DNA of 64,000 bases from Hyphomicrobiales bacterium. GTDB taxonomy: Bacteria > Pseudomonadota > Alphaproteobacteria > Rhizobiales > Beijerinckiaceae. The translations under genes and the position numbers were made by a program. The stretch lies in NCBI GenBank assembly GCA_930633495.1, contig CAKNFJ010000001.1, positions 3,743,001 through 3,807,000 on the forward strand, in the 5' to 3' direction. Shown here piece after piece: positions 1 through 8,248 of the stretch. Every line of letters begins with the position of its first letter. Position 1 is the stretch's first letter. Under the pieces are notes generated by a model that saw nothing but the letters and a program-made list of their open reading frames with translations, was not told the DNA's origin and made no database searches.

Positions 1-1
1 C

Positions 2-169
2 CGCAAGGCGCTCGCCCTGAAGCAGCGCCAGAGCCTGCGCGAGCGCCCGGCAAGCCGCACGGCCGGCAAGGGCATGCGGCCGGTCGAGAATCCGAAGGCG
101 GCGAAATCCGGTGCGTTGAAGGAAGCGGGCGCTCGTCCCGCCATGATGCGCTCGAAAATCGCGCGATAA
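2..169 (+). CDS. C-terminal fragment of an unrecognised basic protein
   Basis: An open frame enters from the left edge and stops at a TAA ending at 169; the start lies outside the window. The 55 visible residues are very rich in Lys, Arg and Ala and end in MMRSKIAR. Basic low-complexity tails like this occur on RNA-binding enzymes, helicases and nucleoid proteins, so no function can be named. It converges on the minus-strand ruv block. The frame could be chance coding in GC-rich DNA, but its codon use is plausible. Confidence 0.45.
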   Translation, partial: RKALALKQRQSLRERPASRTAGKGMRPVENPKAAKSGALKEAGARPAMMRSKIAR

Positions 170-207
170 TCGCGGCTGGTTGACGGCTTCACTTTCAGGG
201 AATCACA

Positions 208-300
208 CGTCATTCCGGACAAGCCGCGAAGCGGCGCCGATCCGGAATCCATCCAAGGCGCGAGTTCTACGATGGATCCCGGGTCAAGCCCGGGATGACG
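208..300. repeat. Palindromic intergenic element
   Basis: Two nested palindromes lie back to back. The outer half begins GTCATTCCGGA and is answered by TCCGGAAT. The second is built on ATCCCGGGTCAAGCCCGGGAT and ends in GATGACG. The same vocabulary recurs at seven other intergenic sites in this window, all outside coding sequence. It would fold into stable hairpins in RNA from either strand. This is a dispersed small repeat, not a CRISPR array. Confidence 0.75.
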
Positions 301-343
301 GCGCGATTTTGCAGGGAATCGGCATGTTTTACCCTGCGAGCGC

Positions 344-889
344 TTAGCGCTTGCAGGGGACGCCCATGAAGGAGCCGCAGTCATAGGGCTGCGAGAGCTG
401 CTCGCGGACCGAGTAAGGCTTGCGGTCGATGTGGTCGATGATGTCGTCGATGCGCCAGCCGCCATTCTCCCGCACCATTTTGAATTCGACGGCGGCGGGC
501 TTGCCGAAGCTGCGGAAGGTGGCGAACACGGTCGCCTTGCCGGCCGCCACGGGAATCGTGTCGAAACTCAGCTTCTTGATCTCCCCATCCTGACCGTTGA
601 GGAAGGGATCGGCGCCGATCTGGCCCATCTCCCCGCTCTCGTCCTGATAGAGATCGTCGCGCGCGAAGAGCGCGGCCAGGCTCTGGCTCATCAGCCTGTC
701 GCGGTGCGGCGGGCGCCAGGCTGGCGGCGGGGCCTTGCCCTTGGCCGCCAGCATCTTGATCGTGATGGCATAGGCTTCTTCGACCGGGCCGCGCGGGACG
801 TCGTCGCCGGCGCGGGCCGAGACCGCGAGGACAGCGAACAGGCCGGTCAGAGCGAGCGCCAGCACGACATTCCGAAGGGCCTGCCTCAC
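344..889 (-). CDS. Secreted DUF3828-like protein
   Basis: The 181-residue product has a clear signal peptide: MRQALRNVV, a hydrophobic stretch to about residue 24, then an ARAG cleavage context. The mature part reads like the DUF3828/YbjP-type group, with a conserved block near residues 100-150 containing FATFR and a GGWRIDDI segment, and two late cysteines in YDCGSF and VPCKR. The ATG overlaps the ruvB stop by 4 bp, so it is probably translated with the ruv operon. The family has no firmly known function. The periplasmic location is inferred from the signal peptide. Confidence 0.7.
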   Translation of the reverse strand: MRQALRNVVLALALTGLFAVLAVSARAGDDVPRGPVEEAYAITIKMLAAKGKAPPPAWRPPHRDRLMSQSLAALFARDDLYQDESGEMGQIGADPFLNGQDGEIKKLSFDTIPVAAGKATVFATFRSFGKPAAVEFKMVRENGGWRIDDIIDHIDRKPYSVREQLSQPYDCGSFMGVPCKR

Positions 890-1938
890 GCTTCGTCCTC
901 GTCGTTGCCGAACAGGCCGAACTGTGCGGTTTCGCGCGAGGGCTCCGGCATGCCGAGATGGCGGAAGGCATGGGGCGTCAGCAGGCGCCCGCGCGGCGTG
1001 CGCTGGATGAAGCCCTGCTGGAGCAGGAAGGGTTCGATGATCTCCTCGATCGCGTCGCGCGGCTCGGAGAGCGAGGCGGCGATGGTCTCGATCCCGACCG
1101 GGCCGCCGCCGAAATTGATGGCGACCGTGGTGAGGTAGCGCCGGTCCATCTGGTCCAGGCCGATGGCGTCGACATCGAGCAGGGAGAGCGCCTTGTCCGC
1201 GACCTTGCGGGTGACGATCGGGTCGCCGTCGACGATGGCGAAGTCGCGCACGCGGCGTAGCAGGCGCCCTGCGATGCGCGGCGTCCCGCGGGAGCGCTTG
1301 GCGATCTCGTTGGCGCCATCGTCCGACATCGGCACGCCGAGCACGCGGGCGCCGCGCGCGACGATGCCCTGCAACTCCTCGACCGTGTAGAATTGCAGCC
1401 GGACCGGGATGCCGAAGCGGTCGCGCAGCGGCGTGGTCAGCAGGCCGGCGCGGGTGGTGGCGCCGACCAGGGTGAATTTCGGCAGGTCGATCTTGACCGA
1501 GCGCGCCGCCGGGCCTTCGCCGATGATGAGATCGAGCTGGTAGTCCTCCATCGCCGGGTAGAGGATTTCCTCGACCGCCGGATTGAGGCGGTGGATCTCG
1601 TCGATGAAGAGCACGTCGCGCTCCTCGAGATTGGTGAGCTGCGCCGCGAGGTCGCCGGCCTTGGCGATGACGGGGCCGGAGGTCGAGCGGAAATTGACGC
1701 CGAGCTCGCGCGCCACGATCTGCGCCAACGTGGTCTTGCCGAGGCCGGGCGGGCCGACGAAGAGGACATGGTCGAGGGCGTCGCCGCGTGTGCGGGCGGC
1801 GTTGATGAAAACCTGAAGATTCGCGCGCGCCGCCGCCTGGCCGGTGAAATCGGCGAGCGACAGCGGCCGCAGCGAGGTTTCGGCGTCGTCGTCGCGGCGT
1901 TCGGCCGTCATCAGGCCGGAGCGCTTGGGTTCGCTCAC
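886..1938 (-). CDS. ruvB: Holliday junction branch migration helicase RuvB
   Basis: RuvB is the AAA+ motor that drives branch migration of Holliday junctions with RuvA and RuvC. The product is 350 residues, the normal family length. Walker A is GPPGLGKTT at 62-70, Walker B is FIDEIH near 111-116, and the C-terminal winged helix contains [11 protein letters not shown]. The start is GTG, overlapping the stop of the upstream GNAT gene as GTGA. The usual partner ruvA is not adjacent: a GNAT gene sits between them. Confidence 0.97.
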   Translation of the reverse strand: MSEPKRSGLMTAERRDDDAETSLRPLSLADFTGQAAARANLQVFINAARTRGDALDHVLFVGPPGLGKTTLAQIVARELGVNFRSTSGPVIAKAGDLAAQLTNLEERDVLFIDEIHRLNPAVEEILYPAMEDYQLDLIIGEGPAARSVKIDLPKFTLVGATTRAGLLTTPLRDRFGIPVRLQFYTVEELQGIVARGARVLGVPMSDDGANEIAKRSRGTPRIAGRLLRRVRDFAIVDGDPIVTRKVADKALSLLDVDAIGLDQMDRRYLTTVAINFGGGPVGIETIAASLSEPRDAIEEIIEPFLLQQGFIQRTPRGRLLTPHAFRHLGMPEPSRETAQFGLFGNDEDEA

Positions 1939-2426
1939 AGCGCGATCTCCAGTTCGATGGCGTCGTGGATCGGAATGTCCTTGTATCCCGTCTTGACGAT
2001 GGTCGGCACGACCGAGCGGTAGGCGTCGATCGCCTCGAGATAAAGCCCCGAGAGGCGAAAGCCCTGGCGCTGGTAGAAGGTCAGCCCCGGCATGTTGTCG
2101 TTGGTCAGCGTCGCCTTGAGCTTCTTCGCGCCCGCCCGGCGCGCGGTCTCGATGACCGCATCCAGCATGCGGATCGCGACGCCTTCGCCCGGCCGCAGCG
2201 AGTGGAGCGCGCAGAGATAGGCGGTGTCGCCTCTGATCGTCCAGCTCGCGAGCGCAGCTGTGGCTCCGCCGCGCTCGAACAGGCCGAGCGCGTCGATTTC
2301 GGCGACGTCGTAGACATGCAGGCCGATCATCATGCTGTGCGAGCCCCAGCCCGCCAGCATGAGGCGGCAGAGTTCGGTCTTGTCGGTGACGACGCGCAGA
2401 TCCAGTTCGTCGGGTGGCGTGCTCAC
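1935..2426 (-). CDS. GNAT family N-acetyltransferase inserted between ruvA and ruvB
   Basis: A 163-residue protein with a GNAT-like fold. A hydrophobic strand is followed by [12 protein letters not shown], resembling the acetyl-CoA binding motif A, and [18 protein letters not shown] matches motif B, the usual C-terminal GNAT signature. The same frame stays open far upstream inside ruvA, but the GTG at 2426 overlaps the ruvA stop as GTGA and is the sensible start. The stop overlaps the ruvB start in the same way, so all three are translationally coupled. The substrate is unknown. Candidates are a protein N-terminus, a small amine or an antibiotic. Confidence 0.85.
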   Translation of the reverse strand: MSTPPDELDLRVVTDKTELCRLMLAGWGSHSMMIGLHVYDVAEIDALGLFERGGATAALASWTIRGDTAYLCALHSLRPGEGVAIRMLDAVIETARRAGAKKLKATLTNDNMPGLTFYQRQGFRLSGLYLEAIDAYRSVVPTIVKTGYKDIPIHDAIELEIAL

Positions 2427-3040
2427 TTCGCCAGTTCCTTCAGGCCCAGCTTGATGAGCTGGGCCGTGCCGGCGCCGTCGCCGGCAGCCTTGGCGGCGGC
2501 TGCGACGGCGGCCACGGCCTGCGCCTGAGGATACCCCAGATTGGCGAGCGCGGAGACGGCATCTGCAATGGGCTGCGGCAGTTTTTTGTCCTCCAGCGCG
2601 CCCGAAAGCTGGACGACGCCGGGATCGATATGGCCGAAGGCCGGCGCCTTGTCCTTGAGTTCGGCGCAGAGCCGCTGGGCGAGCTTGGGGCCGACGCCGG
2701 GCGCGCGCGCGATCGCCGCCTTGTCGTTGGTGGCGATGGCGGTGGCGAGCGCACCCGGATCGAGCGTCGAGAGGATGGCGAGCGCGACCTTGGCGCCGAC
2801 GCCCTGCACGACCTGCATCAGGCGGAACCAGTCGCGCTCGACATCCGACATGAAGCCGTAGAGACGGATCGCATCCTCGCGGACATGGGTCTCGATCGAG
2901 AGCGCGGCGGCCTCGCCGGGCTTGGGCAGGCGCTGCAAGGTGCGAGCCGAGCACTGCACGACATAGCCGACGCCCTGCACGTCGATGATGACGTGGTCCT
3001 CGCCATAGGAATCGATCAGGCCCTTGAGCTTGCCGATCAT
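2423..3040 (-). CDS. ruvA: Holliday junction DNA-binding protein RuvA
   Basis: RuvA is the tetrameric subunit that binds the four-way junction and loads RuvB. The 205-residue product begins [10 protein letters not shown], the standard RuvA OB-fold start. It carries helix-hairpin-helix elements ([13 protein letters not shown] and [12 protein letters not shown]) in the middle domain and ends in the short domain III that contacts RuvB ([13 protein letters not shown]). It lies 25 bp downstream of ruvC and overlaps the GNAT gene by 4 bp. Confidence 0.96.
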   Translation of the reverse strand: MIGKLKGLIDSYGEDHVIIDVQGVGYVVQCSARTLQRLPKPGEAAALSIETHVREDAIRLYGFMSDVERDWFRLMQVVQGVGAKVALAILSTLDPGALATAIATNDKAAIARAPGVGPKLAQRLCAELKDKAPAFGHIDPGVVQLSGALEDKKLPQPIADAVSALANLGYPQAQAVAAVAAAAKAAGDGAGTAQLIKLGLKELAK

Positions 3041-3065
3041 TGTCTCGTTCCCCCGGCTGCCACGC

Positions 3066-3581
3066 TCAACCCGCCGCCCGCATCTGCGCGACCAGCGCCT
3101 TCATGCCGCGATGCTGGGCGTGGCAGATCGCGACGGCGAGCGCGTCCGCCGCGTCGGCCGAGCTGGTCTCAGCCTTCGGCAGCAGCACGCGGATCATCGC
3201 CTGCACCTGCTTCTTGTCGGCATGGCCGACGCCGACCACGGTCTTCTTGACGAGATTGGCGGCGTATTCCGCGACATCGAGCCCGGCGAGCGCCGGCACG
3301 ACCAGCGCGATGCCGCGCGCTTGGCCGAGCTTCAGTGCCGATTGCGGATCGCGGTTGATGAAGGTCTCCTCGACGGCGGCCTCGTGCGGGCGATGCGCGG
3401 CGAGGACCTTGTTCAGGCCTTCGTGCAATTGTCGCAGGCGCTGGCCGAGCGGCAGCGCCCCATCGCTCTCGACGCAGCCGCAGGCGACGAAGGAGAGCTT
3501 GCTGCCTTCCGAGAGGATGACGCCCCAGCCGGTTTTCCGGAGGCCGGGGTCGATGCCGATGATGCGAATCGCAGGTGCCAT
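3066..3581 (-). CDS. ruvC: Holliday junction resolvase RuvC
   Basis: RuvC is the endonuclease that resolves Holliday junctions after RuvAB branch migration. The product is 171 residues. The RNase H-like catalytic acidic residues are visible: D11 in IIGIDPGLR, a Glu in AAVEETFIN, and two Asp residues in [16 protein letters not shown] near the C-terminus. It heads the ruvC-ruvA-GNAT-ruvB block. The ATG at 3581 leaves almost no N-terminal extension, as in other RuvC proteins. Confidence 0.96.
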   Translation of the reverse strand: MAPAIRIIGIDPGLRKTGWGVILSEGSKLSFVACGCVESDGALPLGQRLRQLHEGLNKVLAAHRPHEAAVEETFINRDPQSALKLGQARGIALVVPALAGLDVAEYAANLVKKTVVGVGHADKKQVQAMIRVLLPKAETSSADAADALAVAICHAQHRGMKALVAQMRAAG

Positions 3582-3731
3582 GTCGTCGTCAAACTAGCGC
3601 GTGTTTCGGATTTGTCCCGCCCGGAACGCGGCCGGGATGAATTCTCCTCATCAGTCTCATCAAAAAGGAAAGTTGTTCTTGCCGCCCGCCGGCGGGCATG
3701 GTTCGCCGGATCAGCTTCTCCGTGCGACGCC

Positions 3732-4511
3732 ATGCCTTTCAGCTTTTCTGCCTTCATGCCCGGCCTGACTTTCGACGGCATCGCCGTCCTGCTCGCGGCG
3801 ACGCTGCTCGGCGGGGTGGTGCGCGGGTTCACCGGCTTCGGCTTCGCGATGGTGTTCATGCCGCTGGCCTCGATCGTGCTCGGGCCGGTGGCGGCGCTGG
3901 GGCTGATCTGGTTCATCGACCTGCCGGTCGCCCTGCCGATCGCGGCCCGCAGCGCGAAACATGCCGAATGGCGCGAGATCGTGCCGCTGCTCGTCACCGC
4001 GACGCTCGCCCTGCCGGCCGGGGTCTGGCTGCTGACCTGGCTCGATCGTGACACGATGCGTTGGGTGCTGGCGCTGATGGTGCTGGCGGCGGTCGGGCTG
4101 ATGGCGTCGGGCTGGCGTTATCACGGGCGCCCGACCGTACCGCTCTCGCTCGGGGTCGGCGCGCTGTCGGGGCTGTTCAACGGCATGGCCTCGATCGGCG
4201 GCATGCCGCTCGCCGTGTTCTGGCTCGGCGCCCAGCGAAACGACCGGCACAAGACGCGCGCCAATCTGCAGACTTTCTTCGGGATCACGACCTTCATCAG
4301 TGGCGCGGTGCTGTGGTGGAAGGACATTCTCACCTGGCAGGCCGTCATCATGGCGGTGCCGCTTTTCGCGATCTATGCGGTCGGCTTCTGGGGGGGCTCG
4401 CACGGCTTCAGGCTGGCTTCGGAGACGACGTTCCGGCGCGGCGCCTATTTCGTGATCTTCCTCAGCGCGCTGGTCAGCCTGCCGATCTGGGATCTGGTGA
4501 TCGGGCGGTAG
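3732..4511 (+). CDS. TauE/SafE-type sulfite/organosulfonate exporter family membrane protein
   Basis: A 259-residue inner-membrane protein of the TauE/SafE (DUF81) family. About eight hydrophobic segments are visible, beginning IAVLLAATLLGGVVRGFTGF. The G-F-G-F motif (TGFGFAMVFMPL) and the second half-repeat LSGLFNGMASIGGMPLAVF are typical of the inverted-repeat topology. Family members export sulfite, sulfoacetate or related anions, but the substrate here cannot be read from sequence. The frame is open far upstream across ruvC, so the ATG at 3732 was chosen because the membrane protein begins there. It is divergent from ruvC. Confidence 0.85.
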   Translation: MPFSFSAFMPGLTFDGIAVLLAATLLGGVVRGFTGFGFAMVFMPLASIVLGPVAALGLIWFIDLPVALPIAARSAKHAEWREIVPLLVTATLALPAGVWLLTWLDRDTMRWVLALMVLAAVGLMASGWRYHGRPTVPLSLGVGALSGLFNGMASIGGMPLAVFWLGAQRNDRHKTRANLQTFFGITTFISGAVLWWKDILTWQAVIMAVPLFAIYAVGFWGGSHGFRLASETTFRRGAYFVIFLSALVSLPIWDLVIGR

Positions 4512-4527
4512 AGGGCGGCTCTGCCGC

Positions 4528-4617
4528 CATGCTCGCCCTTGTGGCGAGCATCCATGTCTTGAACACCGCGTTCGATAGAGGAAGACGTGGATGGTCGGGA
4601 CGAGCCCGACCATGACG
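4528..4617 (+). repeat. Composite palindromic element, copy A
   Basis: The element has a left palindrome (ATGCTCGCCCTTGTGGCGAGCAT), a middle arm pair (CATGTCTTGAAC with GGAAGACGTGGATG) and a right palindrome (GGTCGGGACGAGCCCGACC). The same element with the same internal order, in the opposite orientation, is at 51820-51912. By eye the two agree at roughly nine positions in ten. It lies between the convergent TauE and yebC genes and could act as a bidirectional transcript end. Confidence 0.8.
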
Positions 4618-4637
4618 TTGGGGGCGTCGATGTCGGC

Positions 4638-5384
4638 TCAGGCGCCGAGCTTGGCCATGATGTCGTCGGCGATCTCGAAATTGGCGAAGACGTTCTGGAC
4701 GTCGTCGTCGTTGTCGAGGGCTTCCATCAACTTCATCATCGAGGCGGCCTTGTCCTCGTCGAGCGGGGCCGTGGTGGTCGGCCGCCAGACCGGCTTGGCC
4801 GAAGCGGGCGCCCCGAGCGCGGCTTCGAGCGCCTTGGAGACCTCGTTCAGCGCATCGAAGGCGCAGAGAATGGTGTGGCCGTTCTCATCGGAGATCACAT
4901 CGTCGGCGCCGGCCTCGATCGCCGCTTCCATCACCGTGTCGGCGTCGCCGGCCTCCGGCGGATAGCTGATCTCGCCGACGCGGTTGAACATGAAGGAGAC
5001 GGAGTTGCTCTCGCCCAGCGCGCCGCCCGACTTGGTGAAGTAGGAGCGGACGGCGGAAGCGGTGCGGTTGCGATTGTCGGTCAGCGCCTCGACGATGACG
5101 GCCGTTCCGCCCGGGCCGTAGCCCTCGTAGCGGACCTCGTCATAGTTCTCGCCGTCGCCGCCGATCGCCTTCTTGATGGCGCGCTCGATATTGTCCTTGG
5201 GCATGTTCTCGGCGCGGGCGGCCAGCACGGCCATGCGCAGGCGCGGATTCATGTTCGGATCGGGCATGCCCATCTTGGCGGCGACGGTGATTTCGCGGGC
5301 CAGCTTCGAGAACAGCTTGGAGCGCACGGCATCCTGCTTGCCCTTGCGGTGCATGATGTTCTTGAACTGTGAATGGCCGGCCAT
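4638..5384 (-). CDS. yebC: YebC/PmpR (TACO1) family protein
   Basis: A 248-residue protein with the invariant YebC start [19 protein letters not shown], followed by the three-domain TACO1 fold. Motifs include [21 protein letters not shown] and [10 protein letters not shown]. The family was first described as transcriptional regulators. More recent work ties it to translation, helping ribosomes through difficult motifs such as polyproline. Position between ymdB-like and ruvC is the usual one for Hyphomicrobiales. Confidence 0.95.
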   Translation of the reverse strand: MAGHSQFKNIMHRKGKQDAVRSKLFSKLAREITVAAKMGMPDPNMNPRLRMAVLAARAENMPKDNIERAIKKAIGGDGENYDEVRYEGYGPGGTAVIVEALTDNRNRTASAVRSYFTKSGGALGESNSVSFMFNRVGEISYPPEAGDADTVMEAAIEAGADDVISDENGHTILCAFDALNEVSKALEAALGAPASAKPVWRPTTTAPLDEDKAASMMKLMEALDNDDDVQNVFANFEIADDIMAKLGA

Positions 5385-5504
5385 GGGAACTCGTTACCTT
5401 CTTACGAGGGTTGCGGCGGAAGATGCTGGAAGCCGGGCCTTATAGGCGCCGCCTCCGCCCGCGCGCAAGACGGCGGGCAACGGGACGGGCGAGGACCGGG
5501 CGTT

Positions 5505-6329
5505 TCAGGCGACCCAGCCGGTAGGCAGGGCCTCGCTGAGATGCGGGCCGACGCGCACGGGCCAGACCGCCTTGGCGAGCCCCGTCGCATCGTCGATCTC
5601 GACGGCGATGCCCGAGAGCGTGCCTTCGCCTGTGGCAGGCTCCAGCCGCGCGCCCGGCACCTTCTGCAGAAAGCGGCGCACGGGCTCCTCCTTCTGCATG
5701 CCGAGGATGGAATCGTAATCGCCGCACATGCCGGCATCCGACTGGAAGGCGGTGCCGCCGGGCAGGATCCGGGTATCGGCCGTCGGCGCGTGGGTATGGG
5801 TGCCGACGACGAGGCTGGCGCGGCCGTCGAGGAAGCAGGCCATGGCCTGCTTCTCGCTGGTCGCCTCGGCATGGACATCGACGATCACGGCATCGGCGAC
5901 CTCGCCGAGCGGGCAGGCGGCGAGTTCGCGCTCGACGGCGGCGAAGGGATCGTCGAGCGGGTCCATGAACAGCCGGCCCATCACGTTGACGACGAGAACG
6001 CGGGCGCCGTTGCGCGCTTCGATGACGGTCGCGCCGCGGCCGGGCGTGCCGGGCGGATAATTGGCCGGGCGAATCAGCCGGTGCTGCCGCTCGATGAAGA
6101 CGAAGGCCTCGCGCTGGTCCCAGGAGTGGTTGCCGAGGGTGACGACGTCGGCGCCGGCCGCGAGGATCTCGTCGCAGATCGCCTCGGTGATGCCGAAGCC
6201 GCCGGCGGAGTTCTCGCCGTTGATGACGACGCAGTCGAGTTTCCAGGCCTCGCGCAGGGCGGGCAGGCGTTCCTGAACCGCCAGGCGGCCGGAGCGGCCG
6301 ACGATATCTCCGAGGAAAAGAAAACGCAT
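5505..6329 (-). CDS. YmdB-like metallophosphoesterase (TIGR00282 family)
   Basis: A 274-residue calcineurin-like phosphoesterase of the TIGR00282/YmdB group, whose Bacillus member hydrolyses 2',3'-cyclic nucleotides. Metal-binding motifs are visible: FLGDIVG at the N-terminus, VINGENSAGG, TLGNHSWDQ and a late VGTHTHAPTAD. The frame is open to 6362, but the ATG at 6329 starts directly at MRFLFLGDIVGRSG, the usual beginning of the family. It sits between 5-FCL and yebC, a common neighbourhood in this order. Confidence 0.92.
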   Translation of the reverse strand: MRFLFLGDIVGRSGRLAVQERLPALREAWKLDCVVINGENSAGGFGITEAICDEILAAGADVVTLGNHSWDQREAFVFIERQHRLIRPANYPPGTPGRGATVIEARNGARVLVVNVMGRLFMDPLDDPFAAVERELAACPLGEVADAVIVDVHAEATSEKQAMACFLDGRASLVVGTHTHAPTADTRILPGGTAFQSDAGMCGDYDSILGMQKEEPVRRFLQKVPGARLEPATGEGTLSGIAVEIDDATGLAKAVWPVRVGPHLSEALPTGWVA

Positions 6330-6411
6330 GAGAGCGATCCGGACGCAGTCAAAAATCTTCACTGACGCGAAGACGCGCCGGAATCAACCGCCGGGAATCA
6401 ACTGTCAGGAT

Positions 6412-6996
6412 TCAGCTGCACCGAATGGCTTCGCGTTCCGTGACGATCCAGTCGAGGCGGCGGTCATGCGGCTCGTCGGGAACGGCGTCGACCTCCTGCG
6501 CGGCATAGCCGATGCCGATGCTGGTCGTCGGGCCGAGCTCCGTGAGCGCGCGGTCGTAATAGCCCTTGCCGTAGCCGATCCGGTAGCCGCGGCGGTCGAA
6601 TGCGGCGAGCGGCACGAGCAGGATGGCCGGCTTCACCTCGGGCTCCGTCGGTGCGGGCACCAGCGTGCCGAAGCCGCCCGGCACGATCGGCTCATAGGGA
6701 GACCAGCGGCGGAAGATCATGCGTTTGTCGACGATCGCTGGCAGGCAGAGCGTTCGGCCGGCCGCGTGGAGTTCCTCCAGGACCGGGCGCGGATCAGCTT
6801 CCGATCGCATCGGCCAATAGGCCGAGACCGGGCCGGCGCGATCCCAGACGGGCAGGGCGAGGACGCGGGCGGCGATTTCCGGATCCCATTCCAGCCGCGC
6901 GTCGATATCGAGCGCGTCGCGCCTGTCCAGCGCCGCGCCGCGCAGGGCTGCCTTTCGGGAGGAGTGCGTGACCGGCGTGTCGGAAATCGTCGTCAT
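6412..6996 (-). CDS. 5-formyltetrahydrofolate cyclo-ligase
   Basis: The enzyme converts 5-formyl-THF to 5,10-methenyl-THF using ATP, returning folinate to the one-carbon pool. The 194-residue product from the ATG at 6996 contains the ligase signature RIGYGKGYYDR and the strands LLVPLAAFDRRGYRIG. The frame extends upstream to 7044, but that stretch lies close to or inside the 6S RNA-like sequence, so the shorter form is preferred. The 6S RNA-5-FCL order is conserved across many proteobacteria. Formate-THF ligase at 14994-16667 feeds the same pool. Confidence 0.93.
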   Translation of the reverse strand: MTTISDTPVTHSSRKAALRGAALDRRDALDIDARLEWDPEIAARVLALPVWDRAGPVSAYWPMRSEADPRPVLEELHAAGRTLCLPAIVDKRMIFRRWSPYEPIVPGGFGTLVPAPTEPEVKPAILLVPLAAFDRRGYRIGYGKGYYDRALTELGPTTSIGIGYAAQEVDAVPDEPHDRRLDWIVTEREAIRCS

Positions 6997-7022
6997 GAAG
7001 GCTGCGGAGCCACCTCGGCCGT

Positions 7023-7162
7023 GGAGTTTTGAATCCCGGGACACCTACTAAAGTAGGTGGGCGCCGTGTGTCCGGTTCCGATGGATCCGGTCAGGGACAG
7101 CTCCCTAGGGAGTCGTATGGGCCCGGGGAATGCTGTCTCTCACGCACCAGGCAGCCCCGCTC
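7023..7162 (-). ncRNA. ssrS: 6S RNA (ssrS-like)
   Basis: The region directly upstream of 5-FCL on the minus strand has no good reading frame but strong RNA structure. It contains a 7-bp hairpin CACCTAC/GTAGGTG, a palindrome CTCCCTAGGGAG, the run GCTGTCCCTGACCGG (compare the conserved CCCTGAGCCG of 6S RNA) and complementary flanking arms. A TACATT at 7172-7167 could serve as its -10 element, which puts the 5' end near 7160. 6S RNA mimics an open promoter and sequesters sigma70 RNA polymerase. The call rests on position and motif resemblance. The ends are approximate. Confidence 0.65.
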
Positions 7163-7291
7163 CGCCAATGTAGGCAAGCCGCCGGCAAAGCGCCAGAGGC
7201 GATTTGCTCGCATCTGGCCTGAAACTGCGGGGGGCCTATGAAAGTGTTCATATTTTGGCCGTGGTGAGCAGGTGATATAGAGAGGCGCGAC

Positions 7292-8248
7292 ATGTACGGA
7301 AAACCGGTTCACTCGATGCTGCCCTTGATTCTCGCCCGCTCTCTCTCCCGTTCGGGACTGGCCGCGCTCGCCTGCGCCGCGGCGCTGTTCGGCGGGGCAC
7401 AGCCGGGCTCGGCACAGGATGCCGCCGATCTTCTGGTCCGCACCACGCGGCTGGAGAACCAGCTGCGCCAGATGTCGGGCCAGATCGAGCAACTCCAGTT
7501 CGAGAACCGGCGCCTCAGCGAACAGCTGCGCAAATTCCAGGAAGACGTCGATTTTCGCATGAATGAGAAGGGCGGGCGGTCGGGAGCGACTGCGCCGGGC
7601 GCCTCGCCGCCCGCTGGCGCTGCGCCGGCGCCGCAGCGCCAGCGCCGCGGCGATGCCTTCGATCCGACGATGCAGCAGGGCACGGCCGGTGCGCCGCAGC
7701 CGCTCGGCGGCGGGATCGCCGGCATCATCGATGAGGATGACGGTGGTGGACCGGCCACCGGGCGGCCGCTCGATCTGCAGGGCGTCGGGCGCCCGGTGCA
7801 TCAGGGAACCGCCGCGCCGGCCATGCCGCGCGGGGCGAGCGTTGCTGCCGCCAGCGGGCCGCAGACGGCCAAGGATGCCTATGAACTCGCCTTCGCCTCG
7901 CTCCAGCGCAAGGAGTACGAGCAGGCCGAGATGGGCTTCCGCCAGTTCCTGCAGAGTTATCCGCGCGACCGGCTCGCCGTCGACGCGACCTACTGGCTGG
8001 GCGAGAGCTATCTGCAGCGCCAGCGCTATCGCGAGGCGGCCGAGCAGTTCCTGAAGATCTCGCGGGAATCGCCCAAGGCAACCAAGGCGCCGGACAGCCT
8101 GCTCAAGCTCGGCATGGCCCTGAACGGGCTCGGCGCCAAGGATCAGGCCTGCGCGACCTACGCGAAGGTCGGCGTCGACTACCCCGCCGCCTCCAACGCC
8201 GTTCGCCAGGGCGTGGCGCGGGAGCGGCGACGCTCCGGCTGCGCTTGA
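7292..8248 (+). CDS. cpoB: CpoB/YbgF, Tol-Pal system-associated periplasmic protein
   Basis: CpoB links the Tol-Pal envelope-constriction machine to septal peptidoglycan synthesis. The 318-residue product has a signal peptide (hydrophobic to about residue 35, cleavage near GSAQDA), a coiled coil at about 49-95 (LENQLRQMSGQIEQLQFENRRL split by the heptads), a Pro/Ala/Gly-rich linker, and C-terminal TPR repeats from about residue 195 (AKDAYELAF, AVDATYWLGESYLQ, KAPDSLLKLGMAL). Another ATG lies at 7316. Its stop overlaps the tilS start. tolQRAB and pal do not precede it, unlike in most proteobacteria. Confidence 0.92.
   Translation: MYGKPVHSMLPLILARSLSRSGLAALACAAALFGGAQPGSAQDAADLLVRTTRLENQLRQMSGQIEQLQFENRRLSEQLRKFQEDVDFRMNEKGGRSGATAPGASPPAGAAPAPQRQRRGDAFDPTMQQGTAGAPQPLGGGIAGIIDEDDGGGPATGRPLDLQGVGRPVHQGTAAPAMPRGASVAAASGPQTAKDAYELAFASLQRKEYEQAEMGFRQFLQSYPRDRLAVDATYWLGESYLQRQRYREAAEQFLKISRESPKATKAPDSLLKLGMALNGLGAKDQACATYAKVGVDYPAASNAVRQGVARERRRSGCA

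Noticed and set aside
208..300. Possible CRISPR repeats
   Set aside because: The palindromes are scattered singly with no regular spacers and differ in sequence.
1935..2954. A single 339-residue protein covering the GNAT gene and the ruvA region
   Set aside because: The N-terminal half of the frame is out of phase with ruvA and lacks motifs. The GTG at 2426 is a better start.
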